DNA of 5,783 bases from Oscillospiraceae bacterium. Its GTDB lineage: Bacteria > Bacillota > Clostridia > Oscillospirales > Ruminococcaceae. Both the position numbers and the translations under genes were made by a program. The notes under the pieces are model-generated. The model searched no databases, was not told the DNA's origin, and saw only the letters and a program-made list of their open reading frames with translations. Every line of letters begins with the position of its first letter. The stretch's first letter is position 1. The DNA lies in NCBI GenBank assembly GCA_020024215.1, contig JAHHUC010000095.1, positions 1-5,783 of the forward strand, written 5' to 3'. This document shows, piece after piece, positions 1-5,783 of this stretch.

Positions 1-679
1 GATATTAAGAGGGGGAGCCGACAAGGCTATCGAGGCAGGCTGCGTCATTGCAGGAGGTCATTCAATAGAGGACAACGAGCCTAAATACGGCCTTTGTGTA
101 ACCGGTTTTGTTCATCCTGACAAGGTTTTGAGGAATCAGGGAGCAAAGGAAAACGATGTGGTGATAATCACAAAGCCCATAGGCAGCGGAATTTTATCAA
201 CAGCCGGAAAAGCAGAGCTGCTTGATGAAAAGTCACTTAAGGACCTGCATTACTATATGGCACTTCTCAACAAAAAAGCTGCTGAAAGTCTGGAGGGCCT
301 TAATGTGAACGCCTGCACCGATATTACAGGCTTCGGACTTTTAGGTCACTGCGGCGAGATGATGGAGGGCAGCGATTTATCCATAGTAATCGAAGCAGAC
401 AAGGTTCCGTATTTTGAAAGGACAGAGGAATTTGCCAAAATGGGCATGATACCTGCAGGAGCATACCGCAACAGGGACTACATGTCCGGCAGATTTACCT
501 GTGAGGGTGTGGATGTGTGGAAGGTTGATGCCATTGCCGACCCTCAGACCTCAGGCGGACTTTTGGTTACTATGCCTGAAGCTGATGCACAGATCTATAT
601 GCAGAGAATGAGCAAAGAGGTTTGCAGCATAATAGGATATGTGGAAAAGAAAAAAGATACATCAGTTAAAATTATTTGA
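1..679 (+). CDS. selD: Selenophosphate synthetase (selenide, water dikinase), 5' end missing
   Basis: The enzyme makes selenophosphate from selenide and ATP, releasing AMP and phosphate. Selenophosphate is the selenium donor for selenocysteyl-tRNA and for selenium-modified tRNA bases. The frame is open from base 2, so 225 codons are visible; the E. coli protein has 347 residues, so roughly 120 N-terminal residues, including the ATP-binding glycine-rich loop and catalytic Cys or Sec, lie off the left edge. A TTG at 128 is internal, because family sequence continues upstream of it (ILRGGADKA, then GGHSIEDNEPKYGLCVTG). Other family motifs visible are TKPIGSGIL, CTDITGFGLLGH and, near the end, ADPQTSGGLLV, which belong to the AIRS/PurM-like fold. 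The reading frame is intact to the TGA stop at 677-679. An intrinsic terminator follows after four bases, and the selenocysteine tRNA gene lies about 155 bases further on, which supports the call. Whether the active-site residue is Cys or Sec cannot be seen. Confidence 0.96.
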   Translation, partial: ILRGGADKAIEAGCVIAGGHSIEDNEPKYGLCVTGFVHPDKVLRNQGAKENDVVIITKPIGSGILSTAGKAELLDEKSLKDLHYYMALLNKKAAESLEGLNVNACTDITGFGLLGHCGEMMEGSDLSIVIEADKVPYFERTEEFAKMGMIPAGAYRNRDYMSGRFTCEGVDVWKVDAIADPQTSGGLLVTMPEADAQIYMQRMSKEVCSIIGYVEKKKDTSVKII

Positions 680-683
680 TTAT

Positions 684-718
684 AAAGCCGCCCATATAAG
701 GCGGCTTTGCCATTTTTT
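684..718 (+). terminator. Intrinsic terminator of selD
   Basis: A 9-bp perfect stem, AAAGCCGCC (684-692) with GGCGGCTTT (700-708), encloses a 7-base loop. It is followed by GCCA and a run of six T at 713-718. It starts four bases after the selD stop codon, so it closes the transcript that carries selD. The short spacer before the T run is slightly unusual, but TTT of the stem also contributes. Confidence 0.85.
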
Positions 719-793
719 GTATAAAATAACTTAATCAGACCTGTCAAATTGAAATATTCCTTGTTTATTTGTTTAGAAAATTAGATAAAGCTA

Positions 794-822
794 TTGCAAT
801 TTATTCTCTATTATGATATCAT
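794..822 (+). promoter_or_regulatory. Promoter of the selenocysteine tRNA gene
   Basis: A sigma-70-type pair is present: TTGCAA at 794-799 (-35), a 17-base spacer, and TATCAT at 817-822 (-10). Transcription would start near 829-830, about six or seven bases before the mature tRNA end at 836, which is a normal short tRNA leader. The preceding selD terminator makes a separate promoter likely. The -10 lies inside the perfect 12-base palindrome TATGATATCATA (812-823). An alternative -10, TATGAT at 812-817, has no -35 at good spacing. Confidence 0.65.
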
Positions 823-835
823 AGCAAAGTGACAT

Positions 836-932
836 GGGAGCAGATAGGTGCTGGTGTGCCTCTTGGTCTTCAAAACCAATGATAGGGGTTAATAGCTTCT
901 TAGGTGGGTTCGATTCCCACATGTTCCCGCCA
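836..932 (+). tRNA. selC: Selenocysteine tRNA, anticodon TCA
   Basis: The gene folds as a bacterial tRNA-Sec. The acceptor is GGGAGCAG (836-843) with ATGTTCCC (921-928), then G929 and an encoded CCA (930-932). The D arm has the diagnostic 6-bp stem and 4-base loop: AGGTGC (846-851), TGGT, GTGCCT (856-861). The anticodon arm is TTGGT/ACCAA with loop CTTCAAA, giving anticodon TCA at 870-872, which reads UGA. The long variable arm (880-903) can form AGGGGT (884-889) with GCTTCT (895-900), several pairs being G-U. The T arm is GTGGG (904-908), TTCGATT, CCCAC (916-920). The RNA is charged with serine, converted to selenocysteine by SelA using selenophosphate, and delivered by SelB at UGA codons followed by a SECIS hairpin. 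The eighth acceptor pair is G843-A921, a mismatch where bacterial tRNA-Sec normally has a pair. A suppressor serine tRNA is excluded by the 6-bp D stem. Confidence 0.96.
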
Positions 933-936
933 AATC

Positions 937-963
937 AAAGCCGTCCTTAATGGGCGGCTTTTT
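937..963 (+). terminator. Intrinsic terminator of the selenocysteine tRNA gene
   Basis: AAAGCCGTCC (937-946) pairs with GGGCGGCTTT (952-961) around the 5-base loop TTAAT, with one G-T wobble. The T run at 959-963 completes a classical intrinsic terminator, five bases after the encoded CCA. The stem is almost the same sequence as the selD terminator. Confidence 0.88.
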
Positions 964-1340
964 CGTATATAAAAAGGAAAATTACGCCAAACATATAATG
1001 TGTTCTGTTTAAATAGAAAATGGGGGATACAGTCCTTTTATCTGCATACCCCCCACTCATATTTTTTCCGTAGCTTCAAAGCCTTCTCAGTAGTAACTGT
1101 TCGTTTTGTTATATTATTCTAAGTTATTAGAAATTTTGGGGTAATTGTGGACAGTCTTTTCTTTTTCAATCTGAGGAAGCTTAAAAGCAATGCCTTTGCT
1201 GCAAAATTTATAGGCTGCAAGTTTCATCTTAATTTCAATAGCTTTTCTCACCAAAATATTGGAACACTGTATATTTTCTCTCTTGCTCAAAGCTCAGAGA
1301 AAGAAATGCCCACAGATTTTGATTTTTATTTGCTGGTGCA
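964..1340. other. Convergent intergenic region, no confident gene
   Basis: This stretch separates the rightward selenium genes from the leftward lipoprotein gene. It is AT-rich apart from a C-rich/G-rich hairpin near 1022-1054. On the minus strand 59 sense codons are open from 1293 down to 1117, ending in TAA at 1114-1116; the same frame extends back to an ATG at 1339-1341 if one TGA (1294-1296) is read through. A second minus-strand open stretch of 26 codons (1041-1118) ends in TAA at 1038-1040 and has no start codon or ribosome binding site. On the plus strand an 80-codon open frame starting with a GTG at 1147 runs into the 3' end of the lipoprotein gene. None of these resembles a protein I recognise. 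Decayed coding sequence or plain 3' untranslated region are the likeliest readings. Confidence 0.5.
1009..1055 (-). terminator. Probable terminator of the leftward lipoprotein transcript
   Basis: Read on the minus strand, a G-rich arm (six G opposite 1049-1054, then TA) pairs with TATCCCCC (opposite 1022-1029). That gives eight pairs including one G-U; a 2-base bulge and CAG/CTG then extend the stem around a 9-base loop. The RNA continues as ATTTTCTATTT, a broken U tract. On the plus strand the G-U becomes an A-C mismatch, but T-rich sequence at 1062-1067 follows, so some bidirectional action is possible. It lies about 290 bases beyond the lipoprotein stop, implying a long 3' untranslated region. 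Confidence 0.5.
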
Positions 1341-2180
1341 TCACTTAATTTTTATTTTTCTTTCTTTTAAAATTTCTTTGGTAGCATAGCTTTTCTTTGT
1401 ATATATAATTGTATCAAGCTCTTTGTCAAAATCGGTTTGGCAGATGTATCTTACACCGTTTTCAATATATTCAATGTTTCCTATCCAATCAGGGTAAAGC
1501 TGAAATTCCTCATCCTTTGATAAATCGGACAGCAAATTTTCATCTGAAATAATATTTTCCAAAGGCTCGCCTTTGTGCTCACCGGTCAGATTTATTTCTG
1601 CCTGTCTTTCTATTTTATCAAGATAGGCAAAAGCATCCTTTTCTATCTGAAGTCCGACCTCTTTTAAATCATCCTGACTATATATGTACTTCTTTCCGGT
1701 TTGTTTAAGAGGTTCAAGCAGCTGTTCGATCTCTTCTGCTGGCAAATCGGAAAATTCATCCAGTCTGGTATAAAAAATCAGCTTATATTTTCCCTCATCG
1801 GATGTGTCAAAGCGCATAAGCACCTTCGGATTTGTTCCGCTTATTCTTACAAATTCATCATCTTCAAATCTGAATTCAGCATATTCTGTCAAAGCATAAA
1901 CTGAGATCATATTTTCCTCTGTAAATATTTCAATAACTTTAGATCCTGCGCTTTGAAATTCTCCCGGCAGATAATTCCCTTTATTTTTACTTATGATCGC
2001 TTCTTTTATTGCAGTATCAAGATGATCGGGGACTGGGATAGTATTTTCACCAAAGTTCTTTGGATTTTCTGTAATTTTACTTGCTGTTTTATTTTTATTT
2101 TCCTGAGCTTCTTGCATGCCGCAGGATATAAATGATATTGCAATCAACATGATAAATGTCCATACCAAAAAAATTTTCAT
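1341..2180 (-). CDS. Putative lipoprotein of unknown function
   Basis: The 279-residue product starts with a type II signal peptide: a short N-terminus with Lys2, a hydrophobic stretch over residues 3-18, and lipobox FISC with the lipidated cysteine at residue 20. It should be anchored to the outer face of the membrane. Residues 22-48 form a polar, Lys/Glu/Asn-rich linker. From about residue 50 the pattern PVPDHLDTAIKEAI, then KGNYLPGEF, then alternating strands ending in KYKLIFYT resembles, from memory, the extracytoplasmic domain common in clostridial BlaR1/M56-like proteins and stand-alone lipoproteins, whose role is not established. Residues 195-279 are acidic then strongly Lys-rich and not recognised. 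The ATG at 2178-2180 is well supported by GGGAGG five bases upstream and by the signal peptide. It has its own promoter and follows the terminator of the oxidoreductase gene, so it is probably transcribed alone. It is visibly more AT-rich than the oxidoreductase gene. The coding call is firm; the domain resemblance is tentative. Confidence 0.88.
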   Translation of the reverse strand: MKIFLVWTFIMLIAISFISCGMQEAQENKNKTASKITENPKNFGENTIPVPDHLDTAIKEAIISKNKGNYLPGEFQSAGSKVIEIFTEENMISVYALTEYAEFRFEDDEFVRISGTNPKVLMRFDTSDEGKYKLIFYTRLDEFSDLPAEEIEQLLEPLKQTGKKYIYSQDDLKEVGLQIEKDAFAYLDKIERQAEINLTGEHKGEPLENIISDENLLSDLSKDEEFQLYPDWIGNIEYIENGVRYICQTDFDKELDTIIYTKKSYATKEILKERKIKIK

Positions 2181-2185
2181 GCTTT

Positions 2186-2191
2186 CCTCCC
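2186..2191 (-). promoter_or_regulatory. Ribosome binding site of the lipoprotein gene
   Basis: On the minus strand GGGAGG precedes the ATG by five bases (AAAGC). It fixes the start at 2178-2180 and makes the lipobox fall at residue 20, as expected for a lipoprotein. Confidence 0.85.
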
Positions 2192-2231
2192 AATTTTTGA
2201 AGTGTGTGTAAATTTTATTTAAGATGATAAT

Positions 2232-2260
2232 ATCATAAAAATGGTAAGAAAATATAGCAA
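2232..2260 (-). promoter_or_regulatory. Promoter of the lipoprotein gene
   Basis: Read on the minus strand, TTGCTA (2260-2255) and TATGAT (2237-2232) are separated by 17 bases, a good sigma-70-type promoter. Transcription would begin near 2225, giving a leader of about 45 bases. The inverted repeat ATGAT-AAT-ATCAT (2224-2236) overlaps the -10 and the likely start, so it could be an operator, though it is short and AT-rich. Confidence 0.65.
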
Positions 2261-2263
2261 ATT

Positions 2264-2308
2264 TAAAATAAAAACATCAGCATCTCAATAAAGAGGTGCT
2301 GATGTTTT
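2264..2308 (-). terminator. Intrinsic terminator of the pyruvate:ferredoxin oxidoreductase gene
   Basis: A 16-position stem is formed by 2271-2286 and 2293-2308 around a 6-base loop. In the minus-strand RNA it ends in TTTT and runs on as TATTTTAAA, giving the U tract. It lies about 50 bases past the oxidoreductase stop codon. In this orientation one position (2283/2296) is an A-C mismatch, whereas the plus-strand RNA would have a G-U there; but the plus strand has no T tract after the stem, so the minus direction is favoured. Confidence 0.85.
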
Positions 2309-2356
2309 ATGTTCAGCGAATAAATACAAGATCTATCCGCACATTGGTTTTAAAGC

Positions 2357-5300
2357 TTATTTGCCTGCTCTTTTTGCAAGTGCGTCATACTTTTCCTTGG
2401 CATTTTCGGTAGCCTTTGCAAAGAGCTCGGTTGCCCTTTCGGGGAATGCAAGCTGTAAGGAGGAATATCTTACCTCACCCTTGATGAACTCCTCATAATC
2501 TGCTGTGGGAGCCTTGGAGTCTAAGATGAAGGGATTCTTTCCTTCCTTCTTGAGCTCAGGGTTGAATCTGAAAGTGTTCCAGTAGCCGGCAGCAACTGCG
2601 TTCTTGATTTCCGTCTGAGCCTTGCTCATACCGGCCTTGATTCCATGGTTGATACAGGGAGCATAACCGATGATGAGTGAAGGTCCGTTGTAAGCTTCAG
2701 CTTCGGCAATAGCCTTTACGCACTGTGCATAGTCAGCACCCATTGCAACCTGTGCAACATAGATGTAACCATAGCTCATGGCGATGGAAGCCAAATCCTT
2801 CTTCTTAACCTCCTTGCCTGCTGCTGCAAACTGTGCAACTGCGCCGGTGGGTGTAGCCTTGGAGGACTGTCCGCCTGTGTTGGAATAAACCTCTGTGTCA
2901 AATACGAAAATGTTTACATCCTCGCCTGTTGCAAGAACATGGTCAACACCGCCGTATCCGATATCATAAGCCCAGCCGTCTCCGCCGAAGATCCAAACAG
3001 ATTTCTTGGAGAGGTAATCCTTGTCATTTAAAATCTCGGCAGCAAGAGCGGAGGAATCCTTTTCTAAAAGGGCAACCATCTTGTCTGTGGCTGCTCCGTT
3101 GAGCTTTCCGTCGTCCTTGGTTGCAAGATATTCTTCACAGGCAGCTTTTAATTCAGCATTAGCTGTTTCGGAAACTAGCTTTTCAACCTTGGCAATATTT
3201 CTGTTTCTGATAGCCTTCTGACCTAAGTTGATGCCAAGGCCGAATTCAGCATTATCCTCAAACAGTGAGTTGCCCCAGGCAGGTCCCTTGCCCTTCAAGT
3301 TGGTGGTGTAGGGTGTGGAGGGAGCAGAGCCGCCCCAAATGGAGGAGCATCCTGTTGCGTTGGCGATGAACATTCTGTCTCCGAAAAGCTGTGTTACAAG
3401 CTTTGCATAGGGTGTTTCGCCGCAGCCTGCGCAGGCGCCGGAGAATTCCAGCAGGGGCTTCTTGAACTGGCTGCCCTTAACTGTATTTTCCTTGAACTTT
3501 TCAATAACTGCACTGTCTGCTTCAAATGTGTTTGCATATTGGAACACATCCTGCTGATCCAGCTGGCTCTCAAGATTCTGCATAGAGAGTGCCTTGTTGC
3601 CCTTCATTCCCGGGCATACATTAGCACAGGAGCCGCAGCCTGTGCAGTCTAAGGGGGAAACTGTCACAGCAAATTTATAGTCGGGCATACCTGTCATGGG
3701 AAGAGTTTTCATATTTTCGGGTGCATTCTTTGCCTGCTCTTCATTTAAAGCAACCAATCTTATGGAAGCATGGGGGCAAACCAAAGAGCAGAAGCCGCAC
3801 TGTATGCAGTTTGCAGGCTCCCATGAGGGAACGTCAACTGCAATGCCTCTCTTTTCAAATGCGGATGTTCCCTGAGGAAGTGTTCCGTCAACAGAGGAGA
3901 GGAATGCAGAAACGGGAAGCTTGTCTCCCATCTGAGCATTAGCAGGTACAACTACGTTGTTTACATAGTCAACCAGATCCTTGTTGTCACCTGTGAATTT
4001 AGGATGCTCAATAGCTCCAAAAGAGGACTTCCAGGAAGCGGGAACCTCAACCTTGTGAGCGCCGTTTACACCGGCATCAATAGCTTCATGATTCTTCTTT
4101 ACAACATCTGCGCCCTTCTTGCCGTAGGACTTTGTGGCGGCATCCTTCATATATTTAACTGCCTCATCAATGGGGATAATGTTTGCAAGATGGAAGAAGG
4201 CAGACTGAAGAATTGTGTTGAGGCGGTTGCCAAGGCCTATTTCACGGGCTATCTTAACAGCATCAATGGTGTAGAAATTGATTTCGTTGTCAGCAATAAA
4301 TCTCTTTACATCGCCGGGCAGATGCTTTTCCAGCTCCTCCATATCCCAAGGACAGGCCAAGAGGAAAGTGCCGCCTTTTTTAAGGTCGGAAACCATGTCA
4401 TACTTATCAATATAGGAGGCGTTGTGACATGCTACAAAATCAGCCTTATTGATAAGGTATGTGGAGCGGATGGGCTTCTTTCCGAATCTGAGGTGTGAAA
4501 CCGTAACTCCTCCGGACTTTTTGGAGTCATATGCAAAGTAAGCCTGAGCATACATATTTGTGTTGTCGCCTATAATCTTAATGGAGTTCTTGTTAGCTCC
4601 CACAGTACCGTCAGAGCCAAGTCCCCAGAATTTGCATGATGTTGTTCCCTGCGGAGCTGTATCAGGATTTTCTCCTAAGGGGAGTGAGAGGTTTGTAACA
4701 TCATCTTCAATTCCCACTGTAAATCTCTTCTTGCCTGCATTCTTTGCGTTTTCATAAACTGCGATTATCTGTGCAGGTGTTGTGTCCTTAGAGCCTAAGC
4801 CATAGCGGCCGGAGAACATGGGAAGAGAGCCGAACTTTGTCTCTCTGAGGCCTAAAGCCACATCAAGATAAAGAGGCTCGCCCACAGAACCTGGCTCCTT
4901 TGTTCTGTCGAGTATAGAGAGTGTTTTGCAGCTGTCGGGAATAGCCTCTGCCAGCTTTGAAGCTACAAAGGGACGATATAATCTTACCTTTACAAGACCT
5001 ACCTTTTCGCCCTTTGCGTTGAGATAGTCAATAGTTTCACATATGGTGTCGCAAACAGAGCCCATAGCGATGATAACATGCTCTGCATCAGGTGCACCGT
5101 AATAGTTGAACAGCTTGTAATCTGTTCCTATCTTTTCATTCACCTTGTCCATATATTCTTCAACAACAGCGGGAAGCTCATCATAATATCTGTTGGATGC
5201 CTCTCTTGTCTGGAAGAAGATGTCAGGGTTCTGTGCAGAGCCTCTGAGCACAGGATGCTCGGGATTCAAGGCTCTTTCTCTGAAGGCCTTCACAGCATCC

Positions 5301-5783
5301 ATATCCACCATATCCTTGAGGTCATCATAATCCCAGACCTCAATCTTCTGAATCTCGTGGGATGTTCTGAAGCCGTCAAAGAAGTGAACAAAGGGAACTC
5401 TGCCCTTTATTGCGCTTAAATGAGCCACAGCGCCCAAGTCCATTGTCTCCTGAACATTAGAGGAGCACAGGAAAGCAAAGCCTGTCTGACGACATGCGTA
5501 AATATCGGAGTGATCTCCGAAGATGGAAAGCGCATGGGAAGCTATTGCTCTTGCTGAAACATTGATAACTGCGGGGAGAAGCTCTCCTGCGATCTTATAC
5601 ATATTGGGGATCATCAGAAGAAGTCCCTGGGAAGCTGTGTAGGTGGTGGTGAGCGCACCTGCTGCCAAGGAGCCGTGAACAGCGCCTGCTGCTCCGCCCT
5701 CAGACTGCATCTCGGTCACTCTTACCTCGTCCCCAAAGATATTCTTTTTGCCGCCTGCACTCCAAACATCTGTGACCTCAGCC
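2357..5783 (-). CDS. nifJ: Pyruvate:ferredoxin (flavodoxin) oxidoreductase, N-terminus beyond window
   Basis: This cytoplasmic enzyme converts pyruvate and CoA to acetyl-CoA and CO2, passing two electrons to ferredoxin or flavodoxin; it is central to clostridial fermentation. 1141 codons are visible from 5782 to the TAA at 2357-2359. The single-chain family is about 1170-1230 residues, so some 35-45 N-terminal residues, including the YPITPSS-like motif, lie off the right edge. The GTG at 5717-5719 is internal, since family sequence (TDVWSAGGKKNIFG) precedes it. Numbering from the first visible codon: the pyrimidine-binding domain (TEMQSEGGA near 23, then SARAIASHALSIFGDH) comes first, then a transketolase-C-like domain (YGAPDAEHVIIAMGS), and the gamma-type domain from about 385. 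The ferredoxin domain has two CxxCxxCxxxCP motifs starting at Cys659 and Cys713. The thiamine diphosphate domain has proximal-cluster Cys784 and Cys787 (GACAGCGET), GGDGW with Asp935, Asn968 in YSNTGGQ, and Cys1043 in APCINHG. All key residues seen are present, with no frameshift. The promoter is outside the window. The short C-terminus lacks the long tail of the Desulfovibrio enzyme. The name por or pfor is equally used. Confidence 0.97.
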   Translation of the reverse strand, partial: AEVTDVWSAGGKKNIFGDEVRVTEMQSEGGAAGAVHGSLAAGALTTTYTASQGLLLMIPNMYKIAGELLPAVINVSARAIASHALSIFGDHSDIYACRQTGFAFLCSSNVQETMDLGAVAHLSAIKGRVPFVHFFDGFRTSHEIQKIEVWDYDDLKDMVDMDAVKAFRERALNPEHPVLRGSAQNPDIFFQTREASNRYYDELPAVVEEYMDKVNEKIGTDYKLFNYYGAPDAEHVIIAMGSVCDTICETIDYLNAKGEKVGLVKVRLYRPFVASKLAEAIPDSCKTLSILDRTKEPGSVGEPLYLDVALGLRETKFGSLPMFSGRYGLGSKDTTPAQIIAVYENAKNAGKKRFTVGIEDDVTNLSLPLGENPDTAPQGTTSCKFWGLGSDGTVGANKNSIKIIGDNTNMYAQAYFAYDSKKSGGVTVSHLRFGKKPIRSTYLINKADFVACHNASYIDKYDMVSDLKKGGTFLLACPWDMEELEKHLPGDVKRFIADNEINFYTIDAVKIAREIGLGNRLNTILQSAFFHLANIIPIDEAVKYMKDAATKSYGKKGADVVKKNHEAIDAGVNGAHKVEVPASWKSSFGAIEHPKFTGDNKDLVDYVNNVVVPANAQMGDKLPVSAFLSSVDGTLPQGTSAFEKRGIAVDVPSWEPANCIQCGFCSLVCPHASIRLVALNEEQAKNAPENMKTLPMTGMPDYKFAVTVSPLDCTGCGSCANVCPGMKGNKALSMQNLESQLDQQDVFQYANTFEADSAVIEKFKENTVKGSQFKKPLLEFSGACAGCGETPYAKLVTQLFGDRMFIANATGCSSIWGGSAPSTPYTTNLKGKGPAWGNSLFEDNAEFGLGINLGQKAIRNRNIAKVEKLVSETANAELKAACEEYLATKDDGKLNGAATDKMVALLEKDSSALAAEILNDKDYLSKKSVWIFGGDGWAYDIGYGGVDHVLATGEDVNIFVFDTEVYSNTGGQSSKATPTGAVAQFAAAGKEVKKKDLASIAMSYGYIYVAQVAMGADYAQCVKAIAEAEAYNGPSLIIGYAPCINHGIKAGMSKAQTEIKNAVAAGYWNTFRFNPELKKEGKNPFILDSKAPTADYEEFIKGEVRYSSLQLAFPERATELFAKATENAKEKYDALAKRAGK

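Noticed and set aside
128..130. TTG as the selD start codon
   Set aside because: Conserved SelD sequence continues in frame upstream to the window edge, so this codon is an internal leucine.
749..777. Alternative promoter TTGAAA-17-TTTAGA upstream of selC
   Set aside because: The -10 hexamer matches only three of six consensus positions and would give a leader of about 50 bases; the pair at 794-822 fits better.
904..963. tRNA 3' end as an integration site (selC is a known target for islands in enterobacteria)
   Set aside because: No second copy of the tRNA 3' segment and no integrase gene occur in the window; the tRNA is followed directly by its own terminator.
1147..1389. 80-codon plus-strand open frame with GTG start
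   Set aside because: No ribosome binding site; its 3' part overlaps the end of the lipoprotein gene in antisense; the product is Phe/Leu/Ser-rich in the way expected of the reverse strand of AT-rich, Lys-rich sequence.
1701..2135. Two plus-strand open frames (67 and 60 codons) antisense to the lipoprotein gene
   Set aside because: They mirror the Lys/Glu-rich lipoprotein as Phe/Ile-rich translations and have no initiation signals.
4004..4498. 164-codon plus-strand open frame inside the oxidoreductase gene
   Set aside because: It is entirely antisense to conserved nifJ coding sequence, lacks a convincing ribosome binding site and promoter, and resembles no protein. The other antisense frames at 3021-3221, 3721-3942, 4560-4757 and 5078-5419 are rejected for the same reason, as is the same-strand shadow at 3760-3951.
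5717..5719. GTG as the oxidoreductase start codon
   Set aside because: Conserved family sequence continues in frame for 21 more codons to the window edge, and the GTG encodes an internal valine.

Overview
The window looks like chromosome of an anaerobic low-to-mid GC Firmicute, most likely a clostridium of the Lachnospiraceae type. This is inferred from the style of the pyruvate:ferredoxin oxidoreductase, the AGGAGG-like ribosome binding site, the clostridial-type lipoprotein and the short U-tailed intrinsic terminators. No species can be named from the sequence alone.

Left part (1-963, + strand): the 3' two thirds of selD (selenophosphate synthetase), which runs in from the left edge, closed by an intrinsic terminator. 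A promoter follows, then selC, the UCA-anticodon selenocysteine tRNA, with its own terminator. The two genes cover two linked steps: SelD makes the selenium donor, and tRNA-Sec is the carrier on which serine is converted to selenocysteine. The cell therefore very probably decodes UGA as selenocysteine. The partners selA and selB are not visible and may lie to the left.

Middle (964-2270): about 380 bases without a confident gene, holding a GC-rich hairpin that best fits the terminator of the leftward unit. Next is a minus-strand gene for a 279-residue lipoprotein with a clear promoter, ribosome binding site and lipobox. Its central part resembles an extracytoplasmic domain I associate with clostridial BlaR1/M56-like proteins. 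Its function is unknown. Directly after its stop, with a TGATG overlap, lies a reading frame broken by one in-frame TGA. Beside a selenocysteine locus this deserves a look, but it is more probably non-coding or decayed.

Right part (2271-5783, - strand): a nearly complete pyruvate:ferredoxin oxidoreductase (1141 codons visible, N-terminus beyond the right edge). It retains its two-cluster ferredoxin domain, proximal-cluster cysteines and thiamine diphosphate motif, and it ends in a long terminator hairpin. The selenium genes run rightward and the lipoprotein and oxidoreductase run leftward, so the two blocks converge between about 964 and 1055. Nothing in the sequence ties the oxidoreductase or the lipoprotein functionally to the selenium genes. 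I see no mobile element, CRISPR array or clearly novel system.
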